Assembly (NCBI RefSeq): GCF_000613245.1
Contig: NZ_HG964936.1
Coordinates: forward strand, 97,734 to 133,337
Source of the DNA: Mycobacterium asiaticum DSM 44297
GTDB taxonomy: Bacteria > Actinomycetota > Actinomycetes > Mycobacteriales > Mycobacteriaceae
Direction of reading: 5' to 3'
Length of the DNA: 35,604 nucleotides
Under the pieces are notes generated by a model, which saw only the letters and a list, made by a program, of their open reading frames with translations, searched no databases and was not told where the DNA came from. The translations under genes were made by a program, and so were the position numbers. Shown here piece by piece: positions 1 through 9,484 of this stretch. The stretch's first letter is position 1. Each line of letters opens with the position of its first letter.

Positions 1-470
1 GCACCCGCCGGCCCCGGCCGGCGGCATCGGCTCCGGCGGCGGGTTTCGCCTATGCGGTCGCCGCGCCGGGTGGATGGGGGCCCAGTCTGGGTCCGACCGT
101 CGGCGGTCGTACCAGCGCCAAAGCTCCGGCGGCGACAGTCCCGGCGGCCGGTGCGGCGGCGGTGAGCAGCGCGGCGGCGCGGGCCAAGCGACGACGGCGC
201 GCACCGTTGCGGGATCACAGCGACGAGTTTCTGGATATGGACACCAACACCGACGACGTCACAGGGGACTTCGACACCGTGGCCTCGGACCGCGGAGCCG
301 GCGGATTGGGGATGGCCAGGGGGGTGTCGACCGAGACGCTGCTGCAGGCGACGGGCCTGGCTGCCTTGGCACACAACGACTTCGGCGGCGGGCCACGCAT
401 GCCGATGGTGCCTGGGACGTGGCACCACGGGCAAGCGGAAGGGGGGCCGGAAAGTCGGCACGATGACTGA
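1..470 (+). CDS. PPE4: PPE family protein PPE4, C-terminal part (5' end outside window)
   Basis: The frame is open from base 3 to the TGA at 468-470 and gives about 155 residues of the C-terminus of a PPE protein. It has an Ala/Pro/Gly-rich stretch, a basic patch (AKRRRRAP) and then [10 protein letters not shown] close to the end. The P-x-x-P-x-x-W pattern at the end is the mark of the PPE-PPW subfamily, and GFAYAV near the start sits where that subfamily has its Gly-Phe motif. PPE4 (Rv0286 in M. tuberculosis) lies directly before esxG in ESX-3, which fits the position here. ESX-3 PE5-PPE4 is known to take part in siderophore-linked iron uptake; that role is taken from the family. The conserved N-terminal PPE domain is outside the window. 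Confidence 0.9.
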   Translation, partial: TRRPRPAASAPAAGFAYAVAAPGGWGPSLGPTVGGRTSAKAPAATVPAAGAAAVSSAAARAKRRRRAPLRDHSDEFLDMDTNTDDVTGDFDTVASDRGAGGLGMARGVSTETLLQATGLAALAHNDFGGGPRMPMVPGTWHHGQAEGGPESRHDD

Positions 471-491
471 ACGCGCAGCAAAAGGAATTCG

Positions 492-505
492 GATTCGAGT
501 GAATC
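492..505 (+). other. Small inverted repeat between PPE4 and esxG
   Basis: GATTC (492-496) and GAATC (501-505) flank GAGT, so the PPE4-esxG spacer can form a 5-bp stem with a 4-base loop. The esxG Shine-Dalgarno sequence lies 3' of it. It could mark an RNA-processing or stability element or an operator near an internal promoter, but so short a repeat may be chance. Confidence 0.25.
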
Positions 506-527
506 GAGTAGTTGGAAAGGAAAAGTT

Positions 528-821
528 ATGAGTTTGTTGGATGCTCATATTCCCCAGTTGGTGTCCTCGCAGTCGGCGTTCGGCGCCAAGGCGGGGCTGA
601 TGCGGCACACGATCGGCCAGGCCGAGCAGGCCGCGATGTCGGCGCAGGCGTTCCACCAGGGTGAAGCCTCGGCGGCGTTCCAGGCTGCCCACGCCCGCTT
701 CGTCGAGGTGGCCGCCCGGGTCAACACCCTGCTGGACATCGCGCAGGCCAACCTCGGTGAGGCTGCCGGTACCTATGTCGCCGCCGACGCCGCGGCCGCA
801 TCCACCTACACCGGTTTCTGA
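528..821 (+). CDS. esxG: ESX-3 secreted WXG100-family protein EsxG
   Basis: This 97-residue protein starts [12 protein letters not shown] and ends STYTGF, and matches M. tuberculosis EsxG (TB9.8) almost throughout. EsxG pairs 1:1 with EsxH and the dimer is exported through the ESX-3 machine, which supports iron and zinc uptake. Two helices flank a central turn where the usual W-x-G is replaced (ASAAFQ), as is normal for EsxG. The secretion signal Y-x-x-x-D is present as Y83-VAA-D87. The ATG at 528 follows a purine-rich ribosome site (GGAAAGGA). The next gene, esxH, begins 29 bases after the stop, fitting co-translation of the two partners. Confidence 0.98.
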   Translation: MSLLDAHIPQLVSSQSAFGAKAGLMRHTIGQAEQAAMSAQAFHQGEASAAFQAAHARFVEVAARVNTLLDIAQANLGEAAGTYVAADAAAASTYTGF

Positions 822-850
822 GCCGGTTCGATCACCAGAGAGGACTTGTC

Positions 851-1141
851 ATGTCGCAGATCATGTACAACTACCCGGCAATGCTGGCCCACGCCGGCGA
901 CATGTCGGGGTACGCGGGCACGATGCAGGGCCTGGGTGCCGACATCTCCGCCGAGCAGGCCGCGCTGCAGAACGCGTGGCAGGGCGACACCGGGATGACC
1001 TACCAGACCTGGCAGGTGCAGTGGAACCAGGCGATGGAAGACCTGGTGCGGGCCTACCAAGCGATGGCCAGCACCCACGAGGCCAACACCTTGGCGATGA
1101 TGGCCCGCGACCAGGCCGAAGCCGCCAAGTGGGGCGGCTAA
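851..1141 (+). CDS. esxH: ESX-3 secreted WXG100 protein EsxH (TB10.4)
   Basis: This 96-residue protein begins [12 protein letters not shown] and ends AEAAKWGG, matching TB10.4. It forms a heterodimer with EsxG; in M. tuberculosis the secreted complex binds the host ESCRT factor HRS and blocks phagosome maturation. The W-x-G turn is W43-Q-G45. The zinc-site residues reported for TB10.4 are H14, H70, H76 and E77; here H14, H76 and E77 are kept but position 70 is Gln ([13 protein letters not shown]). The ATG at 851 has AGAGAGGA just upstream. Zinc binding may therefore be weaker or use another ligand; this is inference. Confidence 0.98.
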   Translation: MSQIMYNYPAMLAHAGDMSGYAGTMQGLGADISAEQAALQNAWQGDTGMTYQTWQVQWNQAMEDLVRAYQAMASTHEANTLAMMARDQAEAAKWGG

Positions 1142-1153
1142 CGCCACAAACCG

Positions 1154-2035
1154 ATGGACTCCATGCCCAATGCCGTTGAGCTGACGGTCGAACAAGCGTG
1201 GTTCATCGCGGAAACGGTTGGGGCGGGCAGCTTCCCATGGGTGCTCGCCATCACCACGCCGTACCGCGACAGCGCGCAGCGAACCGAGTTCTTCGACCGT
1301 CAGGCAGACGAGCTCACCCGAATGGGACTGATGACGCCGGGCGACCACGGCGCTGTGATCAACCCCGCGGTCGCAGACTGGATCAAGGTGGTCTGCTTTC
1401 CGGACCGGTGGCTCGACCTGCGTTACCTGGGACCCGCCCGTGCCGACGCCGGCGCCGCCCAGGGTTGCGACATGCTGCGCGGCATTGTCGCGCAACGTGG
1501 CGGCCGCACGGTGGTGGCGCTGCGCAGCGCGCAACTGGTCACCTTCACGGCGATGGAGATCGACGACCCCCGGGCGCTGGTCCCGGTACTGGGCGTGGGA
1601 CTGGCGCAGCGGCCGCCGGCCCGGTTCGAGGAGTTCAGCATGCCCGCCCGCGTCGGCGCCCGGGCCGACGAGCGCTTGCGCGGGGGTGCGCCGCTCGCCG
1701 AAATTCTTGACTACCTTGGCATTCCGGCCTCGGCCCGGCCAGTGGTGGAAGCGGTGTTCACCGGACCGCGCAGCTACGTCGAGATCGTCGCCGGGTGCAA
1801 CCGAGACGGTCGCCACACCACCACTGAGGTGGGCATGAGCCTGGTCGACACCCAGGCGGGTCGGGTTCTGGTCAGCCCGTCCCGGGCTTTCGACGGCGAA
1901 TGGGTCTCCACCTTCAGCCCCGGCACCCCGTTCGCAACCGCGGTCGCCGTCGAGCGACTGATTTCCTACCTGCCGGACGGGGACTGGTTCCCCGAGCACC
2001 GGCTGGCCCGAGACTTCTCCGCACAGACCTCGTAA
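1154..2035 (+). CDS. espG3: ESX-3 secretion-associated chaperone EspG3
   Basis: This is a 293-residue cytosolic protein close in length and sequence to M. tuberculosis EspG3 (about 295 residues). EspG proteins bind the tip of PE-PPE dimers of their own ESX system and keep them soluble until export. Recognisable blocks include [15 protein letters not shown] at the N-terminus, [20 protein letters not shown], and [17 protein letters not shown] in the C-terminal half. It starts 12 bases after esxH with no clear Shine-Dalgarno sequence, so it probably depends on coupling to esxH translation. The ATG is supported by matching the known N-terminus ([12 protein letters not shown]). Its likely client in this locus is PE5-PPE4. 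Confidence 0.97.
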   Translation: MDSMPNAVELTVEQAWFIAETVGAGSFPWVLAITTPYRDSAQRTEFFDRQADELTRMGLMTPGDHGAVINPAVADWIKVVCFPDRWLDLRYLGPARADAGAAQGCDMLRGIVAQRGGRTVVALRSAQLVTFTAMEIDDPRALVPVLGVGLAQRPPARFEEFSMPARVGARADERLRGGAPLAEILDYLGIPASARPVVEAVFTGPRSYVEIVAGCNRDGRHTTTEVGMSLVDTQAGRVLVSPSRAFDGEWVSTFSPGTPFATAVAVERLISYLPDGDWFPEHRLARDFSAQTS

Positions 2036-2066
2036 ACCTCGACACCGAAACACGAAAGAGAGCACG

Positions 2067-2108
2067 ATGTTCCAGCAACGCCACCAGCGCAATTCGAGGG
2101 TCCAGTGA
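2067..2108 (+). promoter_or_regulatory. Possible 13-codon leader ORF coupled to eccD3
   Basis: The 69-base gap between espG3 and eccD3 contains ATG at 2067, preceded by the purine-rich GAAAGAGAG, and 13 codons (MFQQRHQRNSRVQ). Its TGA at 2106-2108 overlaps the eccD3 GTG at 2105-2107 as GTGA. eccD3 has no obvious ribosome site of its own at that start, so termination and reinitiation from this leader would explain its translation. This is inference from layout; no peptide is known to me. Confidence 0.4.
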
Positions 2109-3520
2109 CGTCCGGGACCGTCATGCCGATCGTCCGCGTCGCCATCCTTGCGGAGAGCCGGTTGACGGAAATGGCCTTGCCCGCCGAGTTGCCGCTGCGC
2201 GAGATCCTGCCAGCGGTGCAGCGGTTGGTGGTGCCGGCAACCCAGAACGGTGACGGCGGTGACGGCGGTGCGGCAGCGCACCTGAGTCTGGCACCGATCG
2301 GTGGCGCGCCGTTCAGCCTGGATGCCAGCCTGGACACCGTCGGCGTGGTCGACGGCGACCTGCTCGCCCTGCAGCCGGTACCGAGCGGCCCCGCGGCGCC
2401 GGGCATTGTCGAGGACATCGCCGACGCGGCGATGATCTTCTCCTCGTCGCGGCGTAACCCGTGGGGCGCCAAGCACATTCAGCGCGGTGCGCTGGCGGCG
2501 GTGATTGCCGTGACGCTGGTGGCGACCGGCCTGGCCGTCGCGCACCGCGTTGCCACGGGCGCCCTGGTGGGTCTCGTCGCGGCCAGTGCCCTGGCAGCCC
2601 TCGTGGCGATCACCGGGCTGCTGAGCACCGCTCGTTCGCCACGCACCGGGATCGCGTTGTCGATCACCGCGCTGGCACCGATCGCCGCCGCCCTGGCGCT
2701 GGCGGTGCCGGGCAGATTCGGCGCCGCTCAGGTGTTGCTGGCCGCAGCTGGGGTGGCCGCCTGGTCGCTGATCGTCCTCATCGTGCCCAGCGCCGAACGG
2801 GAGCGGGCCGTCGCGTTTTTCACCTCGGCCGCGGTGATCGGACTCGTGATCGCGCTCGCGGCCGGTGCTGAATTGCTTTGGCAACCACCGGTTCTGACGA
2901 TCGGCTGCGGGCTGATCGTTGCCGCATTGCTGATCACCATTCAGGCGGCTCAGCTCTCGGCGCTGTGGGCGCGGTTCCCGCTACCGGTAATCCCGGCACC
3001 CGGTGACCCGACACCGTCGGCGCCGTCGTTGCGAGTGCTGGAAGACCTGCCCCGGCGGGTCCGGATCGGCGACGCCCACCAAAACGGGTTCATCGCCGCC
3101 GCCGTACTGCTCAGCGTGCTGGGATCCCTGGCCATCGCGTTCCGGCCCGAGACGGTCAGCGTGGCGGGCTGGTATGTCGTGGCGGCCACCTCGGCGGCCG
3201 CCACGCTGCGGGCGCGGGTGTGGGATTCCGCGGCCTGCAAGGCCTGGCTGTTGGCCCAACCGTTCCTGGTCGCGAGCGCTCTGTTGGTGTCCTACGCCGC
3301 AACCGGTCGCTTCGGGGCCGCATTGGGCACGGTCCTGGTGCTCGCCGCGCTACTGCTGGTCTGGATCGTGGTCGCACTGAACCCCTCGATCGCGTCGCCG
3401 GACAGCTACGCGCTGCCGTTACGTCGTCTGGTGGGCTTCGTCGCGGCCGGCCTGGATGCCTCGCTCATTCCGGTGATGGCCTTCCTGGTGGGTCTGTTCG
3501 CCTGGGTGCTCAATCGATGA
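2105..3520 (+). CDS. eccD3: ESX-3 type VII secretion integral membrane protein EccD3
   Basis: This 471-residue protein matches EccD3, the multi-spanning core of the ESX-3 inner-membrane complex. Residues about 6-90 form the ubiquitin-like cytosolic domain (MPIVRVAILAESRLTEMALP onward). From about residue 130 to the end there is a run of roughly eleven hydrophobic segments, finishing VGLFAWVLNR. EccD lines the membrane vestibule with EccB, EccC and EccE. I chose the GTG at 2105 because it overlaps a short upstream leader ORF; an ATG at 2123 (MPIVRV) is a real alternative and would lose six residues. The stop overlaps the mycP3 start (ATGA). Confidence 0.95.
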   Translation: MTSGTVMPIVRVAILAESRLTEMALPAELPLREILPAVQRLVVPATQNGDGGDGGAAAHLSLAPIGGAPFSLDASLDTVGVVDGDLLALQPVPSGPAAPGIVEDIADAAMIFSSSRRNPWGAKHIQRGALAAVIAVTLVATGLAVAHRVATGALVGLVAASALAALVAITGLLSTARSPRTGIALSITALAPIAAALALAVPGRFGAAQVLLAAAGVAAWSLIVLIVPSAERERAVAFFTSAAVIGLVIALAAGAELLWQPPVLTIGCGLIVAALLITIQAAQLSALWARFPLPVIPAPGDPTPSAPSLRVLEDLPRRVRIGDAHQNGFIAAAVLLSVLGSLAIAFRPETVSVAGWYVVAATSAAATLRARVWDSAACKAWLLAQPFLVASALLVSYAATGRFGAALGTVLVLAALLLVWIVVALNPSIASPDSYALPLRRLVGFVAAGLDASLIPVMAFLVGLFAWVLNR

Positions 3521-4914
3521 GACGTGCCGGATCGGCTTGCTTGGCGGCGACGCTGATAGCGCTGCAGGCAGGCGTGTCGACTCCGCCGGCGTCGGCGATC
3601 AGCCCGCCGGTGGTCGACGCCGGCGCGCCGCCACCGAGCGGCACACCGGGACCCGTACAGGCCATGGAGCAGCGCGGCGCCTGCAGTGTCTCCGGACAGA
3701 TCCCGGGCACCGACCCGGGCGTGCCGACGCCCAGCCAAACCATGCTGAATCTTCCTGCGGCGTGGCAGTTCTCCCGCGGCGAAGGCCAGCTGGTGGCCAT
3801 CATCGACACCGGGGTACGGCCCGGCCCCCGCCTGACCAACGTCGACGCCGGCGGCGACTTCGTGGAGTCGACCGACGGACTGACCGATTGCGACGGACAC
3901 GGCACCCTGGTCGCCGGAATCGTCGCCGGCCAGCCGGGTGAAGACGGCTTCGCCGGGGTTGCGCCGGCAGCGCGGTTGCTGTCCGTGCGGGTGACGTCGG
4001 CGAAGTTCTCGCCGCGCACCCCCGGCGGCGATCCGACTCTGGCCCGCGCTGCGATCGACATCGAGGCGCTGGCCCGCGCCATCGTGCACGCGGCCGACCG
4101 CGGTGCCCGGGTGATCAATATCTCGGCGATCACCTGCCTGCCCGCGGATCGGCCGGTCGACCAGGCCGCGCTGGGCGCGGCGATCAAGTACGCGGCGGTG
4201 GACAAGGACGCGGTGATCGTGGCCGCGGCGGGCAACAGCGGGCCCACCGGTTCGGTGGCCGGCGGAACGTCGTGCGACTCCAACCCGCTCACCGATCTCA
4301 GCCGTCCCGACGACCCGCGCAACTGGGCCGGCGTCAAGTCCGTCTCCGTCCCCTCTTGGTGGCAGCCCTACGTGCTGTCGGCTGCTTCGCTGGCGCCGGA
4401 CGGCCGGCCATCCAAATTCTCCATGGCCGGCCCGTGGGTGGGCATCGCGGCGCCCGGGGAGAACATCGCGTCGGTGAGCAATGCGGACGGCGGCGGACTG
4501 GCTAACGGGCTGCCCGACGACCATCAGCGGTTGATCCCACTCAGCGGCACCAGCTACGCGGCCGGCTACGTCTCCGGCGTCGCCGCCCTGGTTCGTGCCA
4601 GGTATCCCGAGCTGAGGGCTAACGAGGTGGTGCGCCGCATCACCGCCACCGCACAGAACGGCCCGCGTGAGCCGTCTAACGTCGTCGGCGCCGGCACCGT
4701 GGACGCGGTCGCCGCCCTGACCTGGCAGCTGCCCGCGGCCGGCGGCGCAAGCCCGGCGTCGGTCAAACCGGTGAAAGTCCCGCCGCCCCCGGCACCCAAA
4801 GACACCACACCACGCAACGTCGCATTGGCCGGAGCCGGCCTGCTGACATTGCTGGTGATCGTCACCGCAGCGACTGTGGCGGTCAGCCGCCGCCGAAAGG
4901 AGCCCACCCCGTGA
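3517..4914 (+). CDS. mycP3: ESX-3 mycosin, subtilisin-like serine protease MycP3
   Basis: This 465-residue protein has a signal peptide (residues 1-27, ending ASA), a subtilase domain and a C-terminal membrane anchor (about 432-455) followed by SRRRKEPTP. The triad is visible: D97 in VAIIDTG, H128 in DCDGHGT and S346 in LSGTSYA, with the oxyanion Asn in AAAGNSG. Mycosins sit on the periplasmic side of the ESX membrane complex and are needed for secretion and complex stability. The same frame stays open upstream to about 3220, but the ATG at 3517 overlapping the eccD3 stop, followed at once by a signal peptide, is the clear start. The stop overlaps the eccE3 GTG by GTGA. Confidence 0.96.
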   Translation: MRRAGSACLAATLIALQAGVSTPPASAISPPVVDAGAPPPSGTPGPVQAMEQRGACSVSGQIPGTDPGVPTPSQTMLNLPAAWQFSRGEGQLVAIIDTGVRPGPRLTNVDAGGDFVESTDGLTDCDGHGTLVAGIVAGQPGEDGFAGVAPAARLLSVRVTSAKFSPRTPGGDPTLARAAIDIEALARAIVHAADRGARVINISAITCLPADRPVDQAALGAAIKYAAVDKDAVIVAAAGNSGPTGSVAGGTSCDSNPLTDLSRPDDPRNWAGVKSVSVPSWWQPYVLSAASLAPDGRPSKFSMAGPWVGIAAPGENIASVSNADGGGLANGLPDDHQRLIPLSGTSYAAGYVSGVAALVRARYPELRANEVVRRITATAQNGPREPSNVVGAGTVDAVAALTWQLPAAGGASPASVKPVKVPPPPAPKDTTPRNVALAGAGLLTLLVIVTAATVAVSRRRKEPTP

Positions 4915-5921
4915 GCCGGATTGTGTGGCCGTCCAGTGGCCGAATCACCCTGGCGCTGCTGGCCGTCGTGCCCGCGGCGATGGCCTACCCGTGGCAGTCG
5001 ACCCGCGCCTACTGGTTACTCGGCATCGCCGCCGCCACGGTGCTGCTGCTGTTCGGTTGGTGGCGCGGGCTGCATTTCACCACGATCCTGCGCCGTCGCC
5101 TGGCGATACTGGGTCGATCCGGCCGTCCGGTGCCCGATCCGGATGCGAACATCCGCACCACGGCGTTGTTGCGCATCGGGCCGGCGCCGTCGGCTGCCGA
5201 CCCGCTGCCGCTGCCGTTGATCGCCGGCTACCTGGACCGCTACGGCGTCCGGGCCGACAGCATCCGGATCACCGGCCGCGACACGGCCGCCGGGGTGCGC
5301 GAGACCTGGGTGGGGCTGACGGTGTCGGCCGCGGACAACCTGGCCGCGTTGCAGGCTCGTTCGTCGCGCATCCCGCTGCAGGAGACGGCCGAGGTCGCGG
5401 CCCGCCGGCTCGCGGACCACCTCCGCGAAATCGGCTGGGAGGCCGGCACGGTCGGTGCCCAGGACGTGCCGGAGGTGTTGGCGTGGGAGTCCGGACAGAC
5501 GTCCCGGGAGACCTGGCGCGCGGTGCGCCAGGGTGACTCGGACTATGTTGCCGCCTACCGGGTTACGGCCGACTCTGCGTTACCGGAAACCCTGGCCGCG
5601 GTGCGGTCCCTGCCGGCGCGGGAGATCTGGACGGCGCTCGAGATCGCCGGGACGGGGACCGGGGCCAACTACACCGTTGCCGCCGCCTGCGCCCTGCGCA
5701 CCGACGCCGCGCCGGACCGCGGTGCGCCGGCGCCCGGCCTGACGCTGGAGCGCGGTAATCAGCGGCCGGCGCTGCAGGCGGTGGACCCGCTGGCCACCCA
5801 GCGGCTGGGCAGACACACCGAGGCGCCGGCCGGTCTGCTCGAGCGGTTGCACTGGCCGACACCCGCCGCGGGATCGCACCGGTCGGCCGAAGCCGAGACG
5901 CAGGTGCTCACTCGAACATGA
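4911..5921 (+). CDS. eccE3: ESX-3 type VII secretion protein EccE3
   Basis: This 336-residue protein corresponds to EccE3 (331 residues in M. tuberculosis). Two hydrophobic segments near the N-terminus (about 10-26 and 32-50) anchor it; the rest is the periplasmic/cytosolic EccE domain, including LPLIAGYLDRYGVRADSIRI and RIPLQETAEVAARRLADHL. EccE is the peripheral membrane subunit of the ESX complex. The GTG at 4911 overlaps the mycP3 stop and has a strong AAAGGAG just upstream. It is the last ESX-3 gene: its 3' end overlaps the convergent hydrolase gene by 14 bases. Confidence 0.95.
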   Translation: MSRIVWPSSGRITLALLAVVPAAMAYPWQSTRAYWLLGIAAATVLLLFGWWRGLHFTTILRRRLAILGRSGRPVPDPDANIRTTALLRIGPAPSAADPLPLPLIAGYLDRYGVRADSIRITGRDTAAGVRETWVGLTVSAADNLAALQARSSRIPLQETAEVAARRLADHLREIGWEAGTVGAQDVPEVLAWESGQTSRETWRAVRQGDSDYVAAYRVTADSALPETLAAVRSLPAREIWTALEIAGTGTGANYTVAAACALRTDAAPDRGAPAPGLTLERGNQRPALQAVDPLATQRLGRHTEAPAGLLERLHWPTPAAGSHRSAEAETQVLTRT

Positions 5922-7131
5922 AGTGGTGCAGGAACGGCGTCATCCTGCGCAGGTAGTCCAGCTGGCTCACGTGCATGACGTGGCTGCCGGGGAACCAGTG
6001 CAGGGCGCACCGGTCCCAGTGTTCCCACAACGCCACCGCATGCTCCGGCGGTGCCATCCGGTCGCCCAGACCGGTGATGATCATCCGTCGATTCTTCGGC
6101 AGCAGCGGCCGGTAGTTCAGCGGACCGTGATAGGCCAGGCCGGCCTCCAGCTCGGCCTCACCGATGCCGGTCAACCGCATCCCGAGCTTGATCAGCGTGC
6201 TGGCCGGAAACCATTCGCCGAACAACTTGCCCGGTGTGACGACCGGGCAATTGGGGATGACGGCCTCCAGCCGGTCGTCAACTGAGGCCACCAACGCCGA
6301 GGTGTAGCCGCCCAGCGACAGGCCGGTCAGGGCGATCCGCTCGACTCCGGTGCCGTACAGGTAATCCAGCACCGAACGGAAGTCGTGCACCGCCTGGGCC
6401 ATCGCCTCGGCGAACCCGCTCATCCCGTTCGCGAAGAAGCCGAAACCACTGAACGGCGAGAATCTTTCGGCCCGCTTGCCGTGGAAAGGCAACGTGTACA
6501 GCAGCACGTCGTAGCCCGACCGGTAATACCAGGGCAACGAAAAGAACAGCCCGTTGAGAAGGTAGGACGATCCCATGAACCCGTGGATCACGCACAGGGT
6601 CGGCCGCGGCCCGTCCTCGTGGCGCCAATGTTGGGCCCTGACAACGTTGTTCGTCGAGAACGAACTCCACTGCCGGCGCATCGCGGGGTTGATCGCCCGG
6701 AAACTGCTGTCGAAGGAGATGTTGTCCACGACGCCGCGCGCGACCCATTCGGCCAGCGGGCCGGCTTGCCGTGACACGATTTTCGGCGCTTCGGTGGGCG
6801 CGGGGAAGGACCTGCCCGGATCGCGATCGGCGGCGAGTTCGGCATAGAACCGCAACTTGCCCCGTTCGTCGCGGGACTGCGCCCGGCACAGGTTGGCACC
6901 GACGACGGCCGGCGCCACGGTGGTGGCCAGCAGGGAAGAGGCGGTGGTGCGCAGGGCCAGGTCCCCGACCGCCGAAGCCTCCACCACCAGGCGCTGGCGT
7001 GCCGACAGGGCGGAGCGCGGCGGCAATCCCTCGCCGCCGGCGTCGGCGCCCGGCACGTCGGGAATGGGAACCGGCGGGTTGATCGGGTCGGCCTCGTCGG
7101 CCTCGTCGGCCAGCCCCGAGCTCTCAGACAT
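5908..7131 (-). CDS. Alpha/beta-hydrolase fold protein (Rv0293c-like)
   Basis: This 407-residue protein has an alpha/beta-hydrolase domain over its C-terminal two thirds. The nucleophile elbow is GLSLGG with Ser272; the oxyanion/lid region reads [10 protein letters not shown]; the likely acid and base lie in [12 protein letters not shown] and [11 protein letters not shown] near the end. The N-terminus is an acidic, Pro-rich disordered tract ([20 protein letters not shown]). Substrate is unknown; lipase/esterase or acyltransferase activity is plausible. The frame is open further upstream to 7308, but the ATG at 7131 is preferred because a TACCAT -10-like box lies 7 bases upstream, suggesting a leaderless mRNA. 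The 3' end overlaps eccE3 tail-to-tail. Confidence 0.85.
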   Translation of the reverse strand: MSESSGLADEADEADPINPPVPIPDVPGADAGGEGLPPRSALSARQRLVVEASAVGDLALRTTASSLLATTVAPAVVGANLCRAQSRDERGKLRFYAELAADRDPGRSFPAPTEAPKIVSRQAGPLAEWVARGVVDNISFDSSFRAINPAMRRQWSSFSTNNVVRAQHWRHEDGPRPTLCVIHGFMGSSYLLNGLFFSLPWYYRSGYDVLLYTLPFHGKRAERFSPFSGFGFFANGMSGFAEAMAQAVHDFRSVLDYLYGTGVERIALTGLSLGGYTSALVASVDDRLEAVIPNCPVVTPGKLFGEWFPASTLIKLGMRLTGIGEAELEAGLAYHGPLNYRPLLPKNRRMIITGLGDRMAPPEHAVALWEHWDRCALHWFPGSHVMHVSQLDYLRRMTPFLHHFMFE

Positions 7132-7216
7132 CACCGGAATGGTATCCCGCTCGGGGGTGCGGAAGCGGACCTTTTCGACAGGCTCGTCAATTATTTTCGA
7201 CCCCTTGGCTGCCCAT

Positions 7217-7230
7217 CCGGACCGGTCCGG
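7217..7230. promoter_or_regulatory. Perfect 14-bp palindrome between divergent genes (candidate operator)
   Basis: CCGGACCGGTCCGG is its own reverse complement. It lies in the 163-base gap between the hydrolase start (7131, -) and tam (7295, +), followed directly by TAATAC, a -10-like box on the + strand. A protein dimer binding here could control either gene. No regulator is encoded next to it. Confidence 0.45.
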
Positions 7231-7294
7231 TAATACGGTTTGGATAGACACCCGACGGACCGAACCTTTGCAGGTGTCGATCAGGAGGACCGAT

Positions 7295-8089
7295 ATGTGG
7301 GATCCCAACGTCTACCTGGCCTTCGCGGATCACCGAAGCCGTCCGTTCTACGACTTGCTGTCCCGGGTGGGCGCCGACCGCGCGCGCCGCGTAGTCGACC
7401 TGGGCTGCGGACCCGGCCACCTGACCCGTTATCTGGCCAAGCGCTGGCCCGGCGCGGCCATCGAGGCCCTGGACAGCTCACCGGAGATGGTCGCGGCCGC
7501 CCGTGAGCGCGGCATCGACGCCGTCACCGGTGACCTGCGCAACTGGAAGCCCCAGCCCGACACCGACGTGGTGGTGAGCAACGCGGCATTGCACTGGGTG
7601 CCCGAACACTCCGACCTGCTGGTGAAGTGGGTCGGCCAGCTGCCCGACCAGGCCTGGATCGCCGTGCAGATCCCCGGCAACTTCGAGACCCCGTCGCACG
7701 CCGCGGTGCGCGCGCTGGCGCGGCGCGAGCCGTACGCAAAGATCATGCGGGACATACCGTTTCGCGTCGGGGCGGTGGTGCAGCCGCCGGTGCACTACGC
7801 CGATCTGCTGATGGACGCCGGCTGCCGCGTCGACGTGTGGGAAACCACGTACCTGCACCAGTTGACCGGCGAGCATCCGGTGCTGGAGTGGATCACCGGC
7901 ACCGCGTTGGTACCGGTGCGGGAGCGCCTGGACGACGAGGGCTGGGAGCAGTTCCGCGCCGAGCTCATCCCGCTGCTGGACGACGCGTACCCGGCGCGAC
8001 CGGACGGCACCACCATCTTTCCGTTCCGGCGGGTGTTCATCGTGGCGCAGGTCGGCGGGGCACGCCGGTCGGCGGGCTCAGCTGGTTAG
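7295..8089 (+). CDS. tam: Trans-aconitate 2-methyltransferase (Rv0294-like)
   Basis: This is a 264-residue class I SAM-dependent methyltransferase, close in length to M. tuberculosis Tam (261). Motif I is [12 protein letters not shown] (residues about 33-44), followed by the acidic post-motif region [11 protein letters not shown]. It starts [22 protein letters not shown], typical of Tam, which methylates trans-aconitate and so relieves inhibition of aconitase. The ATG at 7295 has a strong AGGAGGA at 7283-7289. The frame is open further upstream but that part is antisense to the hydrolase gene. The 3' end overlaps the convergent sulfatase gene by 12 bases. Confidence 0.92.
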   Translation: MWDPNVYLAFADHRSRPFYDLLSRVGADRARRVVDLGCGPGHLTRYLAKRWPGAAIEALDSSPEMVAAARERGIDAVTGDLRNWKPQPDTDVVVSNAALHWVPEHSDLLVKWVGQLPDQAWIAVQIPGNFETPSHAAVRALARREPYAKIMRDIPFRVGAVVQPPVHYADLLMDAGCRVDVWETTYLHQLTGEHPVLEWITGTALVPVRERLDDEGWEQFRAELIPLLDDAYPARPDGTTIFPFRRVFIVAQVGGARRSAGSAG

Positions 8090-9484
8090 CCCCGGTTCGA
8101 CTTCGTCCTCGATACCGCGGTCCACAGCGATGGCCGACCTGCTGGTCGGCGCGGTGCGGTGGATCTTCAGGTACGTCTCGGTGTAGCGCTCGGCGATGCG
8201 GGTGCCGGCGAAGTCCGACGGGATCACATCGCCCGTGCTCTGACGCCAATCATGAAGGCGTACAGCAAGATCGGATGCGATGGCGTCCACCTCGCCACCG
8301 GCGGGACCGGTCAGCAGGTTGACGGTCTCACCGGGGTCGGCGCGCAGGTCGTAGAGTTCCCGCTGTGGTCGCGGCGCCTGCACGGACGGTGCGACGGCCA
8401 CCCCGGACGGGCTCGCCTGGATGTCCCAGGGCAGATCCAGCAGCGGGCGCGGGACGTAGTTCTCGATGTAGCTGTGTGTCTTGGTCCGGATCGCACGGAT
8501 CGGGTCGAAGGAGTCGTGATAGGTCTTCGTCGCGTACACGTGCTCGCGCACCGCGGGACCCGCGTCCGGGGACCGCAACGCCGCCGCGTGCGAGACGCCT
8601 TGGACATCGTCGGGCACCTCGAGACCCAGCAGACCGAGCAGGGTCGGCACCAGGTCGACGCCGCTGAACAACTCGTCGTAGACGCGCGGCGGCAATGCCA
8701 GGTGGGCGGGAGGCCGGATGATCAGCGCTATCCCGGTGCCCGCGTCATAGAGGGTGGATTTCGCGCGCGGAAACGCCGGGCCGTGGTCGGTGAAGAAGAC
8801 CACCCAGGTGTTCGCGTCCAACCCGGTCGCCGAGAGCGTGTCCAGAATACGGCCGACCGCCGCGTCCGCGGTGGCGATGGATCCGTAGAAGTCGGCGAGG
8901 TCCTGGCGTACCTCCGGGGTATCGGGCAGGTAGTCCGGCAGGTCGACGGCCGCGCTGTCGGCCGGCTCGTAGCGGTCGTGGGGATAGGGCCGGTGCGTCT
9001 CGAAGAAACCAGCCGTCAGCAGGAAGGGTCGTCCGGCCAGGTCGGTGACGCTGTGGCTCAGCCATTCCTCGACCTTCGCCACCACGTATTCGCAATAGGA
9101 GTTCGATACGTCGAACTCGTCGAACCCCAGCCGCTTGGGGTAGGAGGTCTCATGCTGCATGCCGAAAAGCGCGGAGTACCAACCCGCCTCGGACAGCAGC
9201 TGGGGCAGGGTGCGCACGTCGTTGCGGTACTCCCAGCCGTGATGGGCCAGACCCACCAGCCCGTTGCTCTGCGGGTAGCGCCCGGTGAACAGCGATCCGC
9301 GGGACGGCGAACACAGCGGCGCGGTGGCATGGGCGCTGGTGAACAGGATGCTCTCGGCGGCGAGCCGGTCCAGCCGCGGGCTGGACACGTCCGGGTGACC
9401 GTACGCGCCTAGGTAGCGCCCCAGGTCGTGCCAATGCACGAGCAAGACGTTCTGCGCGACTTCCCCCGAGCCGTCACCCGTCAC
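8078..9484 (-). CDS. Sulfatase of the alkaline-phosphatase superfamily (Rv0296c-like)
   Basis: This protein of about 468 residues is a type I sulfatase. The signature C-S-P-S-R at 58-62 ([15 protein letters not shown]) is the site where the Cys is oxidised to formylglycine. Metal-ligand motifs are seen at the N-terminus ([13 protein letters not shown]) and in [11 protein letters not shown]. It would hydrolyse a sulfate ester; the substrate is unknown. No signal peptide is visible, so a cytosolic location is likely. I place the start at GTG 9484, which overlaps the bluB stop by 11 bases and follows GGAGAGG at good spacing; an ATG at 9532 would add 16 residues but overlap bluB more. The neighbouring sulfotransferase gene of M. 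tuberculosis (Rv0295c) is absent here. Confidence 0.88.
   Translation of the reverse strand: MTGDGSGEVAQNVLLVHWHDLGRYLGAYGHPDVSSPRLDRLAAESILFTSAHATAPLCSPSRGSLFTGRYPQSNGLVGLAHHGWEYRNDVRTLPQLLSEAGWYSALFGMQHETSYPKRLGFDEFDVSNSYCEYVVAKVEEWLSHSVTDLAGRPFLLTAGFFETHRPYPHDRYEPADSAAVDLPDYLPDTPEVRQDLADFYGSIATADAAVGRILDTLSATGLDANTWVVFFTDHGPAFPRAKSTLYDAGTGIALIIRPPAHLALPPRVYDELFSGVDLVPTLLGLLGLEVPDDVQGVSHAAALRSPDAGPAVREHVYATKTYHDSFDPIRAIRTKTHSYIENYVPRPLLDLPWDIQASPSGVAVAPSVQAPRPQRELYDLRADPGETVNLLTGPAGGEVDAIASDLAVRLHDWRQSTGDVIPSDFAGTRIAERYTETYLKIHRTAPTSRSAIAVDRGIEDEVEPGLTS

Noticed and set aside
806..2884. Very long antisense open frame (about 690 codons) over esxG-eccD3
   Set aside because: It mirrors well-identified ESX-3 genes; its product is rich in Arg/Gly/His/Gln as expected for a GC-rich shadow frame, and it has no recognisable domain.
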